A DNA stretch of 64,000 bases from Pleodorina starrii (Eukaryota > Chlorophyta > Chlorophyceae > Chlamydomonadales > Volvocaceae). The notes under the pieces are model-generated. The model did not search any database and was not told where the DNA came from. It saw only the letters and a program-made list of their open reading frames with translations. Positions 12,001-23,096 of the stretch are shown piece after piece. The first letter of the stretch is position 1. Each line of letters opens with the position of its first letter. The position numbers and the translations under genes were made by a program. The DNA is taken from positions 1,540,501 to 1,604,500 of the forward strand of contig BRXU01000011.1 in NCBI GenBank assembly GCA_030267565.1, read 5' to 3'.

Positions 12001-15000
12001 GCGGCGCCAGCTTCCCCGGGCTGGTCCGCTCCGGCTTCCTGGTCGCGTGTGACGGACCCTTCTCCGACGTACGGAAGCGTGTGGTGCGCGACGGCGACCC
12101 GATGTACGACGTGAGTGCCGTACACTGCGGGGGCGCTCGCTCCGCGCCGCCATGCTCGTCCCGTCCCGTCAGGTCCCGTCCCGCATGTGGCGCGGCGCGG
12201 CGCAGCTCGATCTCCATCCTCATCCTGGTCCGCCGCCGCCTGGCCCGTTTGCCCTCCCACCCTCTCCATCCAACTTTGCTCGCTTTCTCTCTATCATGGG
12301 CGACTCAACTCAGGGAGACCGAACCGACAAAGTAGCCACCAACCAACCCACGAACCACCAACCGTATCCAACCAACCCAAAACAGACGACCCGCCCGATC
12401 CCATCCACTTCCACATCCACATCCCTGCCATCCACACCTTCTGAGTCCTCCAACCCCGCATCCCTCCCTCCATCCCTGCCGCAGGGTGTGGTCAAGTGGC
12501 TGGGTCGTCTGCCCGGTGACGACGTGCCCTCCCTGCCGCTGGACTTCAACGCGGTGTGGCTGTCCCCGGGCCGCACCTTCCTCTCCCACTCGCTGGCGGG
12601 CGGGGACATTGCCTGGGAGGCGGTGGCCACAGACCCGGACCTGCGGGAGCTGGGATTCAGGTGCGGACGGGCTTGGGGGGGTGCGGAGGGGCTCTGGGTT
12701 GCGGAGGGGCTTGGGGGGGAGTCACTAGCTCACTACAGATAGAAAGATATCGCAGCGAGGGGAGGGGAGGGGAGGGAGGCGGCGTTGACGAACCCGAACG
12801 CTTTGGGCAGTACGCAGTACCATCACACGGGGGGATGCGGGTTGCGGTGTCTTATCGCCTGCCTTCCACAGCCCCTCACCGTGGCCCCTTCTCCTGCGCG
12901 CCGTCGCCCCCTTGTCCTTGCCCCCTCCCTCGCCCGTGCTACCCTGCAACACCCCACGTTGCCAGTTCTTACAGCTTAGAGGGTGGGATTTCGGGGAATT
13001 TAGAGCAAGCACGCGCATGCCAGCTTTACAGTCAGTTTCGGACGCTTCTACTTCGCTAATTTTACGTTTGGTACATATCTACAACATCGCACCGCACGAA
13101 CTGCGGCGCGACTTCGTCCGAGGCGCCTTACGACATGCGACGTCGTCCAAAGCGACTTACGAGACCGTCCAGACGACGGGTCGGCGCTACCACTGGTCAA
13201 GCATCAATGTCGGTAACGTATGGGAATGGGTGGGTTACAGCTAACAGTTTCGGAGGTTCAGCGGCCGGAGCAGCTTGATCAACAACATCCGCAGTGACTC
13301 ATTATTTTATAAAGGAGCATATCACTCCCTGAACCCCCTCTCCGTCCCCCTGACACTTCCACCACCACCACCACCCCCAGGTACAACCTCGCCGCCAAGC
13401 GCGTGGAGCGTGTGGGCCCACCACTGCCTCCTCCCGCTCCTCCTCGCACCACCAGTGCCTCGCTGCGCAGCGCCAGTCTGAGGGAGCCGTCCATGCTGGC
13501 AGCAGCAGGGGGAGGAGGAGGAGGCGGAGGCGGAGGAGGCGGAGGGAACAAGTGAGGCGGGGGCAGAGCACAGCGGGGAAGGAGTGGTGGAGGGAGTGGG
13601 CTGGCAGGGAATTGTTTGTAGGTTTTGAAGGTTTTCGGGTATTAGAGCGGTGACCAGAGGGCAGTACCGGTCACGTGCTCGATGCGGCCTTCGGTCCGGT
13701 CAGCGGAGGTCTGGGCGGTAGGGCAGCGACCACGGGGCAGCGACCAGCGCGGACCCACCATCGCGTGGGCGACCGGCTGTGCAGCTCGGGCGGAGGGGTG
13801 GGGCGAGTCATGGAGGGCGTTATATTCACACAGCGCCGAGTTGCTCACGATTCTCATATCTCTTTCGCCTTTTACTAAAGAGATCAGCGGTGGCAACTCG
13901 CTTACGGCGCCTAAGTTAAATTTCTGCAGCGCTCTCGCGCTCCCCAATAAAAACCCTATCTTAATGTGAACCCACATCGCTATGGATGGCATCTGCAATG
14001 AAAAACAGTCCAAATTCACCTTTCTCCTAGATTACAAAGAATTGCTTCAGCCGCGTGTCCTTGGGGCCTTTTGACACAATACGAGCGCGAGATTCGTCCA
14101 GAGAATCCGCAGGGGAGGAAGGCCGACCCACGGGTCGGCCCACATCCCAACTCCGCACCTGGCGGCAACCTCCTCTTGCACACCTGCGTCCCTTGTCTCC
14201 ACCTGTCCTTTCCTTTCCCTGATGGTTTCTTACATGTCTGTTTGTCTTTACTAGTCTGTCTGTCTGTCTGTTTGTCTGTGTGGCATCATGGCTTGTCGTG
14301 TGTGCCCGTCCCCCTCGTAACTGCAGACCGCTCGTGCCCAGCCGCCGCCCGCCCTTCTGCGCCCTTGAGGATACCACCCGCCGCATCTTCGGCGGCAGCT
14401 TCGGCCACGTCGCCGGCGACGGCGCCGCCGCGGCGCCGGCGGCGCCCGACGAGGTGCCGTACGACGCCGCCGTGCCCGCCGCTGACGTCAGCTACCTTGA
14501 CAGCGAGGAGCTGCGCAGTGATGAGGAGGGGGAGGGGGAGGAGGGCGGGGAGGTCAGCGAGGGGGAGGAGGGGGAGGACGACGCGCGGGGCTCCGGAGAG
14601 GTGCTGCAGGTGAGAGTACGAATCGACACATTTCCGCCACCTTTCCCTTCCGCCACTCCTCTTTCCTGCTTCGCATGTTACCCTCCCTTTACCCCCATGT
14701 TCTCTACCATCCCAAACCTCCGCAAACAAACCATCTTGAACCCTGCAGAAGCTGCTGGCCCTGTTCGGCGGCTTCCCCCCGGAGGTCCGCGCCATGCTGC
14801 GCAACAGCCGGCCCTCCTCGGTGGTGGAGGCGGGGGTGTGGGTGCGGAGGGCCTCGGAGCTGCCCTCGGCGCTGGGTCGGGGGCGGGTGCTGATTCTGGG
14901 GGAGGCGGCACACCCCATGAGGCCCTCCAGCCAGGAGGAGAACCAGGTGCGTGGGTGGGTGGGTGGGTGGGTGGGTGCGTGGGTGCGTGTTTCGGTGTGT

Positions 15001-17323
15001 GTGTTTTGGTGTGTGTGTTTTTGGGGCGGGCGGGCGTAAGTAGAGAAGAAGACGTCGCACAGTGATGGGACAAGAGGCGACGGCGGGGGTGTGGAAAAAG
15101 AAGATACCGCAGCGAAGGGAGAAGGAACGGCAGGGATGGGTGGGGCCGGATGGCTTTTCCGGCGCAGCTTCCTGGCCCAACCCAACCCGACCCAACACGG
15201 GCCGATTCGGGGGCTAGGGGTCGCGTGCGGTCATCCGCGGTCGGACACTGCACCGGCTGCATGTGGGGTGGTGGTGCCGCCTCTGTCGGGTCGCCCTCTC
15301 CCCCCCGCGGAGGTGTTGGCCGTGACTTTTTGGCCTTCCCGCCGCTGTGGTTGACCTTTATTAACCCCAAACCGCACTGCATCGCGCCGCACCGCACCTG
15401 CGCCGCACCGCACTGCGCCCCACCTGCACCGCTGCAGGCCCTGGAGGATGCCGCGGTGTTGGGCTGGTGTGTGCAGCGCCACGGACTGAACAAGGAGGCG
15501 CTGAGGCGGTACGAGGGGGAGCGCAAGCCGCGATGGAGGCACGTCATGCAGGTAGGTACGCGGAGCGGGGGGGGGGCGGGGGGCGCTGCGATGCATACTG
15601 CGTGCGTGCGTGGGAGGGGGCGATGTGGGTAGGTGGGGGGACGCGATTGAGTGCCTCCATCGCTGCCTCGTAACATCTCCGCTTCCCACCCACTCCCCGC
15701 ATGCCCACCACCTCCGCACCGCTTGACCTACACTCCCACAACGGCTGCCTCCCAACCGCTCCCCTGAAACCTTTTCTGGACCCTTCCCCTCCTCCTCCAA
15801 CCTCCAACCTCATGCTCTCTTTCTTCCCCCCAATTCCCCCAAAAGCCCTCCTTTACCACTCCTCCCAATCGCCCCTTCCACCTCCCAAACCCCGTCCCTC
15901 CCTCCCTCGCCTCTCCGGTTCCGTCACTGCAATTCGCACCCCTCCCCTCCCCTTCACTCTTCAAACTCCCCTTCCCTCCCCTTCTCTCCCTCCCTCCCTC
16001 CCTCCCTCCCTGTAGCTAGCCATGGCCGCCAACTCCACCCCCTCCGCCACAAGCTCCGGTCTCAGTCAGGCCCTCCTGGACTACAACACGGCGCTGCACG
16101 GGGCCACATTCCACCGACTGAGACCCGCACTGGGCTGGAGGCTGGTGGGCGCGGCGCAGAGGATGATATGGATCACGGCCCTGGCGGGTGGGTGGGTGGG
16201 TGGGTGGGGGCCTGACTGGCTGTTGTGGGTGGGTGGTGTGTTGGTGGGCGTGGCTTTGTGGGCGCAGATATATCCTGCCCTGCAAGAAGCAGCAGCAGTA
16301 GTAATCACTCCGCTTTGAACTACCGTTAATTTCGTATTTTTTAGTATATTTTTTATTATATTTTTTTATTATATTTTTTATTATATTAACGAACGACCTA
16401 CACGGTGTATCACCTTACATACACACACGGGTGGGGTGGGTGTGTATGGCTTACAGCTGTGGATTCACCCGCGGGGTTCCGCGCAGGCGTCAGCGGCGGG
16501 TTGTGGCTGGGCGCCGCCGCCCTGTTGCGCAGCTATGGAGTGGAGAAGCTGGGGCCCTTCACCGCCGCCGCTGCCGTATTGGACGACGTCCGCCGCCGCG
16601 TCGCCGCCGTCAGCGCGCGAGCCAGCCGCGTGGCGGGCGAGACCGGCAGCGTCACCGCCGGGGTCAAGGCGGCGACGAAGGCCAAGGGCGAGACCGCGGC
16701 GGAGGAACAGGCGCCGGCGGCGGCGGCGGCGGTGGCGGAGCCGAAGCAGCGGTGGTGGCGGCGGCGGCCGTGGGCGCAGCGCCGGGCCGCCAGGGCTGCC
16801 GCCGAGGCGAAGGAGGCCGCCGCCGCGGCCGAGGCGGAGGCAGAGGCGGCGGAGGAGCGGCGGCGGTGGTGGCGCATTGACAAGCTGCTGCGCGGCTCAA
16901 AGGGTACGTGAGGGTGACAAAAGACGATACCGCAGCGGAGGGACGGAGGCGATCGATAAAGTGCGGGCTTCTGGGTTGGGATTCCCACACATTGTGGGGA
17001 TGAAGCACATTGCACGTGCCGACGAACGTGGCTAAGGACCATATCGGTGATTGTACGGCTGCGCCCCTCTGCGCTCTCTTACATGTGGTTATCTTGCGAC
17101 GCGCCCCGCAGCTCCCGTGGCCCAGGCTACCGCTGCTGTGGCGGCGCCGGCGGTGGTGGCGATGGAGGGCGTCAGCGGCGTCGCCGCACGCGCCGGACAC
17201 TACGTGGTGGAGAAGGTTGAGGGCGCCGCCGCCGCCGCCGCCGCGACGGCGGCGGACAGCGTCAGCGACGTCGCGCAGCATGCCGTACAGCGCCGCGTGT
17301 CGCGCGCGCTCGGCGCCTTCTGA
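9009..17323 (+). CDS. FAD-dependent monooxygenase, zeaxanthin epoxidase/salicylate hydroxylase superfamily
   Basis: Fifteen exons: 9009-9204, 9401-9709, 9881-10347, 10554-10722, 11033-11127, 11401-11495, 11825-12110, 12485-12660, 13381-13551, 14327-14609, 14749-14946, 15438-15551, 16016-16187, 16457-16903 and 17112-17323. All phases agree, giving 1129 aa. The first 290 residues are Gln/Ala/Ser-rich. DVAIVGAGISGLATALAL (GxGxxG at 302-307) is the FAD-binding dinucleotide fold, followed by VFDRRP and RLEPNGLRA. LVACDGPFSDVRK is the DG motif. The third FAD motif is near 797-820. These enzymes use NAD(P)H and O2 to hydroxylate or epoxidise small substrates. Oddities: the normally invariant Asp of the GD motif is Glu (GEAAHPM), the usual Gly-rich loop reads SSQEEN, and long low-complexity inserts and a 200-residue Ala/Arg-rich tail are present. 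Exon 9 seems to run into a stop, but a GTGAGG donor lies just before it. Exon 14 could instead begin at 16485. Confidence 0.85.
16336..16388. repeat. AT-rich tandem repeat in an intron
   Basis: Repeated TATTTTTTATTA-like units lie in intron 13 of the monooxygenase gene, a sharp AT island in otherwise GC-rich DNA. Confidence 0.7.
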
Positions 17324-18305
17324 CTGTCGCCGTCGGTGGCCTGCGGATGGGCCCGCGGCAGCAGCGGCGGCGGCGATTGTGGCGAGGATGGCGTCGGCGG
17401 CGCCGGCGGTGGAGATGGAGATGCGGCGGCGTGGGACGAGATGCTGATAATGTTGTTCATGGCTCCCGGCCGAAAGAGGCCAAAGGCTTCACGGGCGGCG
17501 GTCGACCGCCGAGGGCAGGTGGATGATGTGGAAGATTAGAAATCTTGCATTTTCGAATATTCAGGGTTGAGCGCCAAGTGCCGACAGAGGTCTCTCTGGT
17601 CAGTTGCTGAGAATTTTAGGGTTTTGGATCAAGGGCTTTTGCGGTTTGCTTCCTCGGTCGCCTCTCCTTGAAGAAGTAGGTTTCCGTGGGCTCAAGAGAG
17701 GTCATCGAGGAGCTGCCTTTCTGCTTGCTGCCACGGCTGCGGTGTGGGGTGTGGCCTTAGCACTGTGGTGTCGTTTGATCTGAGGCTCTTGAGACCTGTA
17801 GCTAGTGTGTTGATGGGGCCAGTGGGATGGGGCCAGCAACTCTTTTGCCTGGGGGCTCGGGAGCCCCTGGTTCGCGTGTGTTACAGCCGTCCTTGCTGAC
17901 ATGTTGCGTGACGGCTCGTTCTTGCTGCCTAGTGGTGGTGACTCGGAACGATTGTTGCTGGCGACGGCCTAAGCCGTTGAAGATGTTGTTATAGTTTCTC
18001 CGGTTGTAGTTGTTGTTGTTGTTGAACGCTTGGCGAAACGCGACCAAACTGTGCTGACCTTTGAAGGTCACGCTTGGGGAGGTGTGGACATGTGGGCTTG
18101 TTGCAACGATTCCGACATGTCAACGAACCACGGTTCGGCGCCTGGCCGCTTGGCAGGCCGGGCGCCTGGCTTCATGCATGCATCCCAAACTTCTGGATAC
18201 GTCCGAAGCTGTAATTACCGTGTCACTTATAGTCACGTTGTGACCGAGAAGAACGCGTTAGGTATTCAGCTGTATCCGGTTTCGGCACGAAAGCTTACCC
18301 ACACA
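17324..18305. other. Intergenic region, no gene seen
   Basis: About 1 kb between the monooxygenase stop and the promoter of the next plus-strand gene. It is less GC-rich than the genes. A single telomere-like TTTTAGGGTTTT lies near 17616. No supported exon. Confidence 0.5.
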
Positions 18306-18311
18306 TATAAA
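18306..18311 (+). promoter_or_regulatory. TATA box of the 2OG dioxygenase gene
   Basis: TATAAA in an AT-rich context, 144 bp upstream of the chosen start at 18450. Confidence 0.5.
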
Positions 18312-18449
18312 CCGCAACACACAACACAAACGTACCTTGCATGTTCTGTGATTACGGTTAATGCTAGGTCTTTCTGTTGATTCTCAGTGCTCGCCGCGCA
18401 GCTTATCATACGTTCCGATGACAGGCACCATATGCTGTTCTTAGAAAGG

Positions 18450-21400
18450 ATGGCGCTACGTGCAGCCGTTCAACGAATCAACGGTCCTATTTGTAGTTGG
18501 CTCCTCTCTTCACATCGACGTTTGCTAGGCACCTCGGCGACAGCTGGCCCGGAGGTCGCCAGCGCCTTTGAGAGGGCCATCACGCCCGATGTGGCGCAGC
18601 ACCTGAACGACCACGTGCGTAAGAGTACAAACGAATTGCAACGTTCGGGCCTCAGGAGCTGCATCCGTTCTGTGACCTTCCCGTCCGTTGACACACTGCA
18701 CATCGCGACCCAGCTGCCGCCTGCCTGACACATGTTGACTATTTGCCCACGCGCTGCCTCAGGGCTATGCCGTCGTGGACGGCGTCTTTGGGCGGGACGT
18801 GGCCCGGCAGCTGCGGGCCGAGGTCGTACAGCTGTACGAGCGGGGTCTCATGCACAAGAACTGCACGCACCTGGTGGGTTTATGAGCCCCAAGTGAGGCA
18901 CAGTGAGTCCCCCACCGCGTGCATCAACACCCTCAAAGTCTATTCCGACGGTGTGCTGTCAAAATAGCAATCAGTCACGGGTGGTGTACACGGCTTTTGC
19001 CCCCTGTGACCCCCAACTGGTGGTACGGCAGGTGAAGGACAACGCCACGTCGCTGGTGGAGAAGTCTCACATACACGAGTCGGAGTTGACGCTGGACTCT
19101 GGAATCCAGGTACGACGAAGCGCATGGTGAAGTGGCTGACCGAGGGCCCAGCTCTGCGGGCTCTGCGGTTGCTTGGCGCGCGGAGCTGATCTCCGAGCGC
19201 CATCAAACCACCCTTAGTTCGTGCCTTCCCGGCCCCTGCTGCTGCCCCTACTGCCGCCTCCTGCCCCGCCCGCAGTCCGCCGCGCCCCTGTGCGCCAGGC
19301 TCAACTCGGATCGCACGCTGGCGACGCTGCTCAGCCTCTTCCTGCCGCAGCTAACGCTGGATTCGCAGGTGGGTTTTGGGTCATAGGGTCATAGGGTGGA
19401 CTGGCGATGGAGTGCATTCTGGGGATCTGCTGACCCATTGGGGCTGCCCCAGGCGCCCTTTGGGAGTGACCCGCCGGCTTGGCTCTGACATTTGGGTAGT
19501 ATGCTACTGCCTACGTGGGTGCATGTCTTGCGTGAAGGGAAGGAAAGGCCTTGAGAGGCACGACGACGGCCTGCTGTATCTTGCTGTTCACTTCCCCTTG
19601 GGCGTTACACACGTGAGGGACCCACCCGGAGGGGCCCACCCGGCATTTGTGAACTGTGAACCTTGATGGCCGAAATGGTGAAGAGGCTCCCAACGCCGCT
19701 GATGGAGCTGCTGGACGGCTGACGAGCGCAGTTGTTTTATTTGAAGAATGCCCCCGCTGGCACGGTGCCGTCGTACAGGCCATCAAGCTGCAGTACAACG
19801 CCGGCGGCGGCGGCTGCTTCCCCATGCACCTCGACAGCGACGAGCAGCTCGACGGCCGCCGCGTCACCGCCATCTTCTATCTGAACCCAGGGTACGGCAC
19901 TATCTATACCACGATACGGCAAAGCATACGGCAGTCGGACGCGGCGCGGGTGGAGCTGCTGCTGCCTCGCGGGCTCGCCCCAACTGCTGAGCCTCTGCGA
20001 GCCGCCCTCACACCACCCTGCAACCACGCACATACCCCGGGCATACCGTACCATACCAGCAGAGATACCCTCCCTCCCCCCTTGCCGCCTCACCCCCTGC
20101 CTCCCCTGCTTCCCTGCTCCCTGTGCCCCCCCGGGTTCCCTGCTTGCCTCCTTCCTGTGGTCCCCCGGCTTCCGGCCCCCCTGGACCACCTCAGCTGGAC
20201 GGAGGCGCACGGCGGCCAGCTGCGGCTGTACCCCTTCCCTCAGCCCCCCCTGGACGTGGCCCCCCTGGAGGACCGCCTGGTGCTGTTCGCCTCCACACGC
20301 ATGTTGCACCGGGTGATGCCCAGCACAGCGCCAAACCGCTGCTGCTTCACAATCTGGCTATCGCAGAGGCGCAGGTACGGCAAGCACGGGTGGCTGGGGT
20401 AGGGAGGGTCTATGGGTCGGCCTATGGATCGGCCTATCGGCCGGCCTATGGGCCGGCCTATGGGTTGGCCTATGGGTCGGCCTGTGGGTCGGCCTATGGG
20501 CCGGTCTATGGGCCGGCCTATGTGTCGGTCTATGGGTCGGCCCATGGGTCGGCCTATGGGTCGGCCTACGGGTCAGCCTATGGGTGGGCTTATGGGCGGC
20601 CTATGGGTCGGCCTATGGATCGGCCTATGGGTCGGCCTATGGGCTGGCCTATGGGTCGGCCTATGGGTCGGCCTATCGGCCGGCCTATGGGCCGGCCTAT
20701 GGGTTGGCCTATGGGTCGGCCTAGGGGTCGGCCTAGGGTTCGGCCTATGGGTCGGCCTATGGGTCGGCCTGTGGGTCGGCCTATGTGTCGGCCTATGGGT
20801 CGGGCTATTGGTCGGGCTATGGGTCGGCCTATGGGTCGGCCTATCGGCCGGCCTATGGGCCGGCCTATGGGTCGGCCTATCGGTCGGCCTATGGGTCGGC
20901 CTGTGGGCCGGCCTATGTGTCGGCCTATGGGCCGGTCTATGGGTCGGCCTATGGGTCGGTCTATGGGTCGGCCCATGGGTCGGCCTATGGGTCGGCCTAC
21001 GGGTCAGCCTATGGGTGGGCTTATGGGCGGCCTATGGGTCGGCCTATGGATCGGCCTATGGGTCGGCCTATGGATCGGCCTATGGGCTGGCCTAGGGGTC
21101 GGCCTATGGGCCGGCCTATGTGTCGGCCTATGGGCCGGTCTATGGGCTGGCCTATGGGCCGGCCTATGGGTCGGCCTATGGGTCGGCCTAGGGGCCGGCT
21201 TCTGGGTCGGCCTATGAATCGGCCTATGGGTCGGCCTATGGATCGGCCTATGGGTCGGCCTATGGATCGGCCTATGGGTCGGCCTATGGATCGGCCTATG
21301 GGTCGGGCTATGGGTCGGCCTATGGGTCGGCCTGTGGGTCGGCCTATGTGTCGGCCTATGGGTCGGGCTATTGGTCGGGCTATGGGTCGGCCTATGGGTC

Positions 21401-22603
21401 GGCCTATCGGCCGGCCTATGGGCCGGCCTATGGGTCGGCCTATCGGTCGGCCTGTGGGTCGGCCTATGTGTCGGCCTATGGGTCGGGCTATTGGTCGGGC
21501 TATGGGTTGGCCTATGGGTCGGCCTATCGGCCGGCCTATGGGCCGGCCTATGGGTCGGCCTATCGGTCGGCCTATGGGTCGGCCTGTGGGTCGGCCTATG
21601 GGTGGGCCTAGGGGTCGGCCTAGGGGTGCGCTATGTGTGTGTATGTGTGTGGGGGTGTTCTCCTTCCCCGTGTCGCGCCCTACGGCGCGGCACTTCGCTT
21701 GCCCTGGTGCGCCTCACGTCTCGACCCTTCACGGCTCCACTCGGTTGCGCCCTTTGGGCGCTAGTCGCGACTACGCACTCACCAACCAGGTAACACACAC
21801 ACACACACACAGACACGCACGCGTCTCGACCCGGCCCGGTGCGCTGTACACGGTAATCTGCAGGCGCGCCTTCGTACGGCACACGCCCTCCCTGGCCTCC
21901 CTGGAGCCAGCCAGCCTGCCGTCGGAGGACCCGGCAGCGGCGGCGCGCTTCCTGATGCACCCCAGTGTACGACAGCACGTTTGCAAGCTCGTGTACGCGT
22001 CGGAATGGTGCGTGGCGTGGTTGCGGCAAGTAGAGGTAGCGGCAGGGGGCCCATATCCCGCCGTGGGACGCGGGAAGGAGGGCTCTAAAAAAATCAGCGG
22101 GCGGTACGCGGGGCAAGTCGGCGAGCACATTTGCTTTCGCGCGCGAGGCTGCATGGGAGACTGACGCGGATTGCCTGGCTTGGCCCACGGCTGTGCGGCA
22201 AGTCCGTAGCAGTGTAAACGATTTTCGACTCGCACGCGAACCGAATTAAGCATAATAATCGCCGCAACAGGGCCAAGTCGTTGGAGGAGAGCCACGGCGA
22301 CTCGGAGGCGCGGAGCGCCATGTTGGAGCAACACCACCGGGAGGTGGGTTCCCCGGGGTCGGATTGGGCGAATTGGGAGGAGGGGCTTAGCAGCAGCAGC
22401 AGCAGGGGTGGTATCAGCAGCGACGGTTTCCGATACAAGGAAAGAAGCGGCCATGACATCTGACAAGAAAACCCGCCACCAAACCACGCAGCTCTGTGCT
22501 GGCCCCGCAGGTGTCCATCATACAGCGCTCGCTCGGGAAGTACCTGCCCGTGGTGGAGCAGATGGCGAGAGGAGAGATAAGGCCCGAGATGGAGTGGCTG
22601 TGA
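18450..22603 (+). CDS. 2-oxoglutarate/Fe(II) dioxygenase, prolyl 4-hydroxylase-like
   Basis: Nine exons: 18450-18614, 18763-18873, 19032-19109, 19276-19368, 19779-19891, 20195-20374, 21864-22007, 22271-22343 and 22511-22603. All phases agree, giving 349 aa. An in-frame ATG at 18432 would add six residues. The N-terminus is Arg-rich without acids and may target an organelle. [10 protein letters not shown] opens the fold. The metal site is visible: His166 and Asp168 in FPMHLDSD, and His225 in MLHRVMPS. Arg235 (NRCCFTIW) is the 2-oxoglutarate-binding Arg. [18 protein letters not shown] is typical of the EGL-nine and prolyl-hydroxylase group. These enzymes couple 2-oxoglutarate decarboxylation to hydroxylation of proline or other residues. 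All catalytic residues are present, so it looks active. The C-terminal 110 residues are helical and variable. Intron 6 is expanded by a minisatellite. Confidence 0.88.
20409..21632. repeat. 12-bp minisatellite, about 100 units, in a dioxygenase intron
   Basis: Consensus TATGGGTCGGCC, with variants such as TATGGGCCGGCC, TATCGGCCGGCC and TATGTGTCGGCC. Blocks of variants recur, giving a higher-order pattern. The unit length is a multiple of three and has no stop codon, so all forward frames stay open as false ORFs with motifs such as MGRP and GLWV. It lies wholly inside intron 6 of the dioxygenase gene, between two well-supported exons. Confidence 0.95.
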
Positions 22604-23096
22604 TCTGATCTGAGCAGTTGCCGACAGCCTTCATTGCCGCATCTGCAGGGAGCGGGAATCATCTGTTTGTGTCTGAGCACGTGGGGGCGTGAGAATGGGG
22701 GGCTAGGCGGACTTGTCAAGGCAGTTGTCGCGCTGTGCGGTATTTAAAAACTTGCAAGACTCTCTGTTTGCGAAACGCGACCTGCACGTGCCGCGTGGGT
22801 TTTGGCATGAACGGGTGGCGCTGCGACGGGGTTCCGGAATGGCGCTGTTGTACACAACACATGTACGACGGGTTCCATGGCGGTGTCGACCAAGAGACCA
22901 CGTAAGGAAACAGAATAACAGTTGTAACTTGGTACATGCGTTGCGTGGATTGATGGCAAGTGACCTAAATATCGACAGCTCACATCCAGGCGTGTTGGCG
23001 TTAGGAAACTCCAACAGGGCTCGGCGCTGAATTTCACCTTTCAAGCTCGATAAAATTATTGCTGCGGTTATATCTCGCGCTTGCTAAATCAGCGAC
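22604..23096. other. Intergenic region
   Basis: About 490 bp between two plus-strand genes. A TGTAA at about 22924 could be a distal poly(A) signal, and an AT-rich GATAAAATTATT near 23049 may belong to the NFU promoter. No exon. Confidence 0.45.

Noticed and set aside
13381..13560. Apparent gene end in the monooxygenase (Gly run then TGA)
   Set aside because: A GTGAGG donor lies just before the stop, and its phase matches the next exon at 14327, so the stop is intronic.
20123..22164. Long open frames of 364 and 459 codons rich in MGRP, GLWV and GSAY
   Set aside because: They are translations of the 12-bp minisatellite, open in all forward frames and lying inside an intron of the dioxygenase gene.
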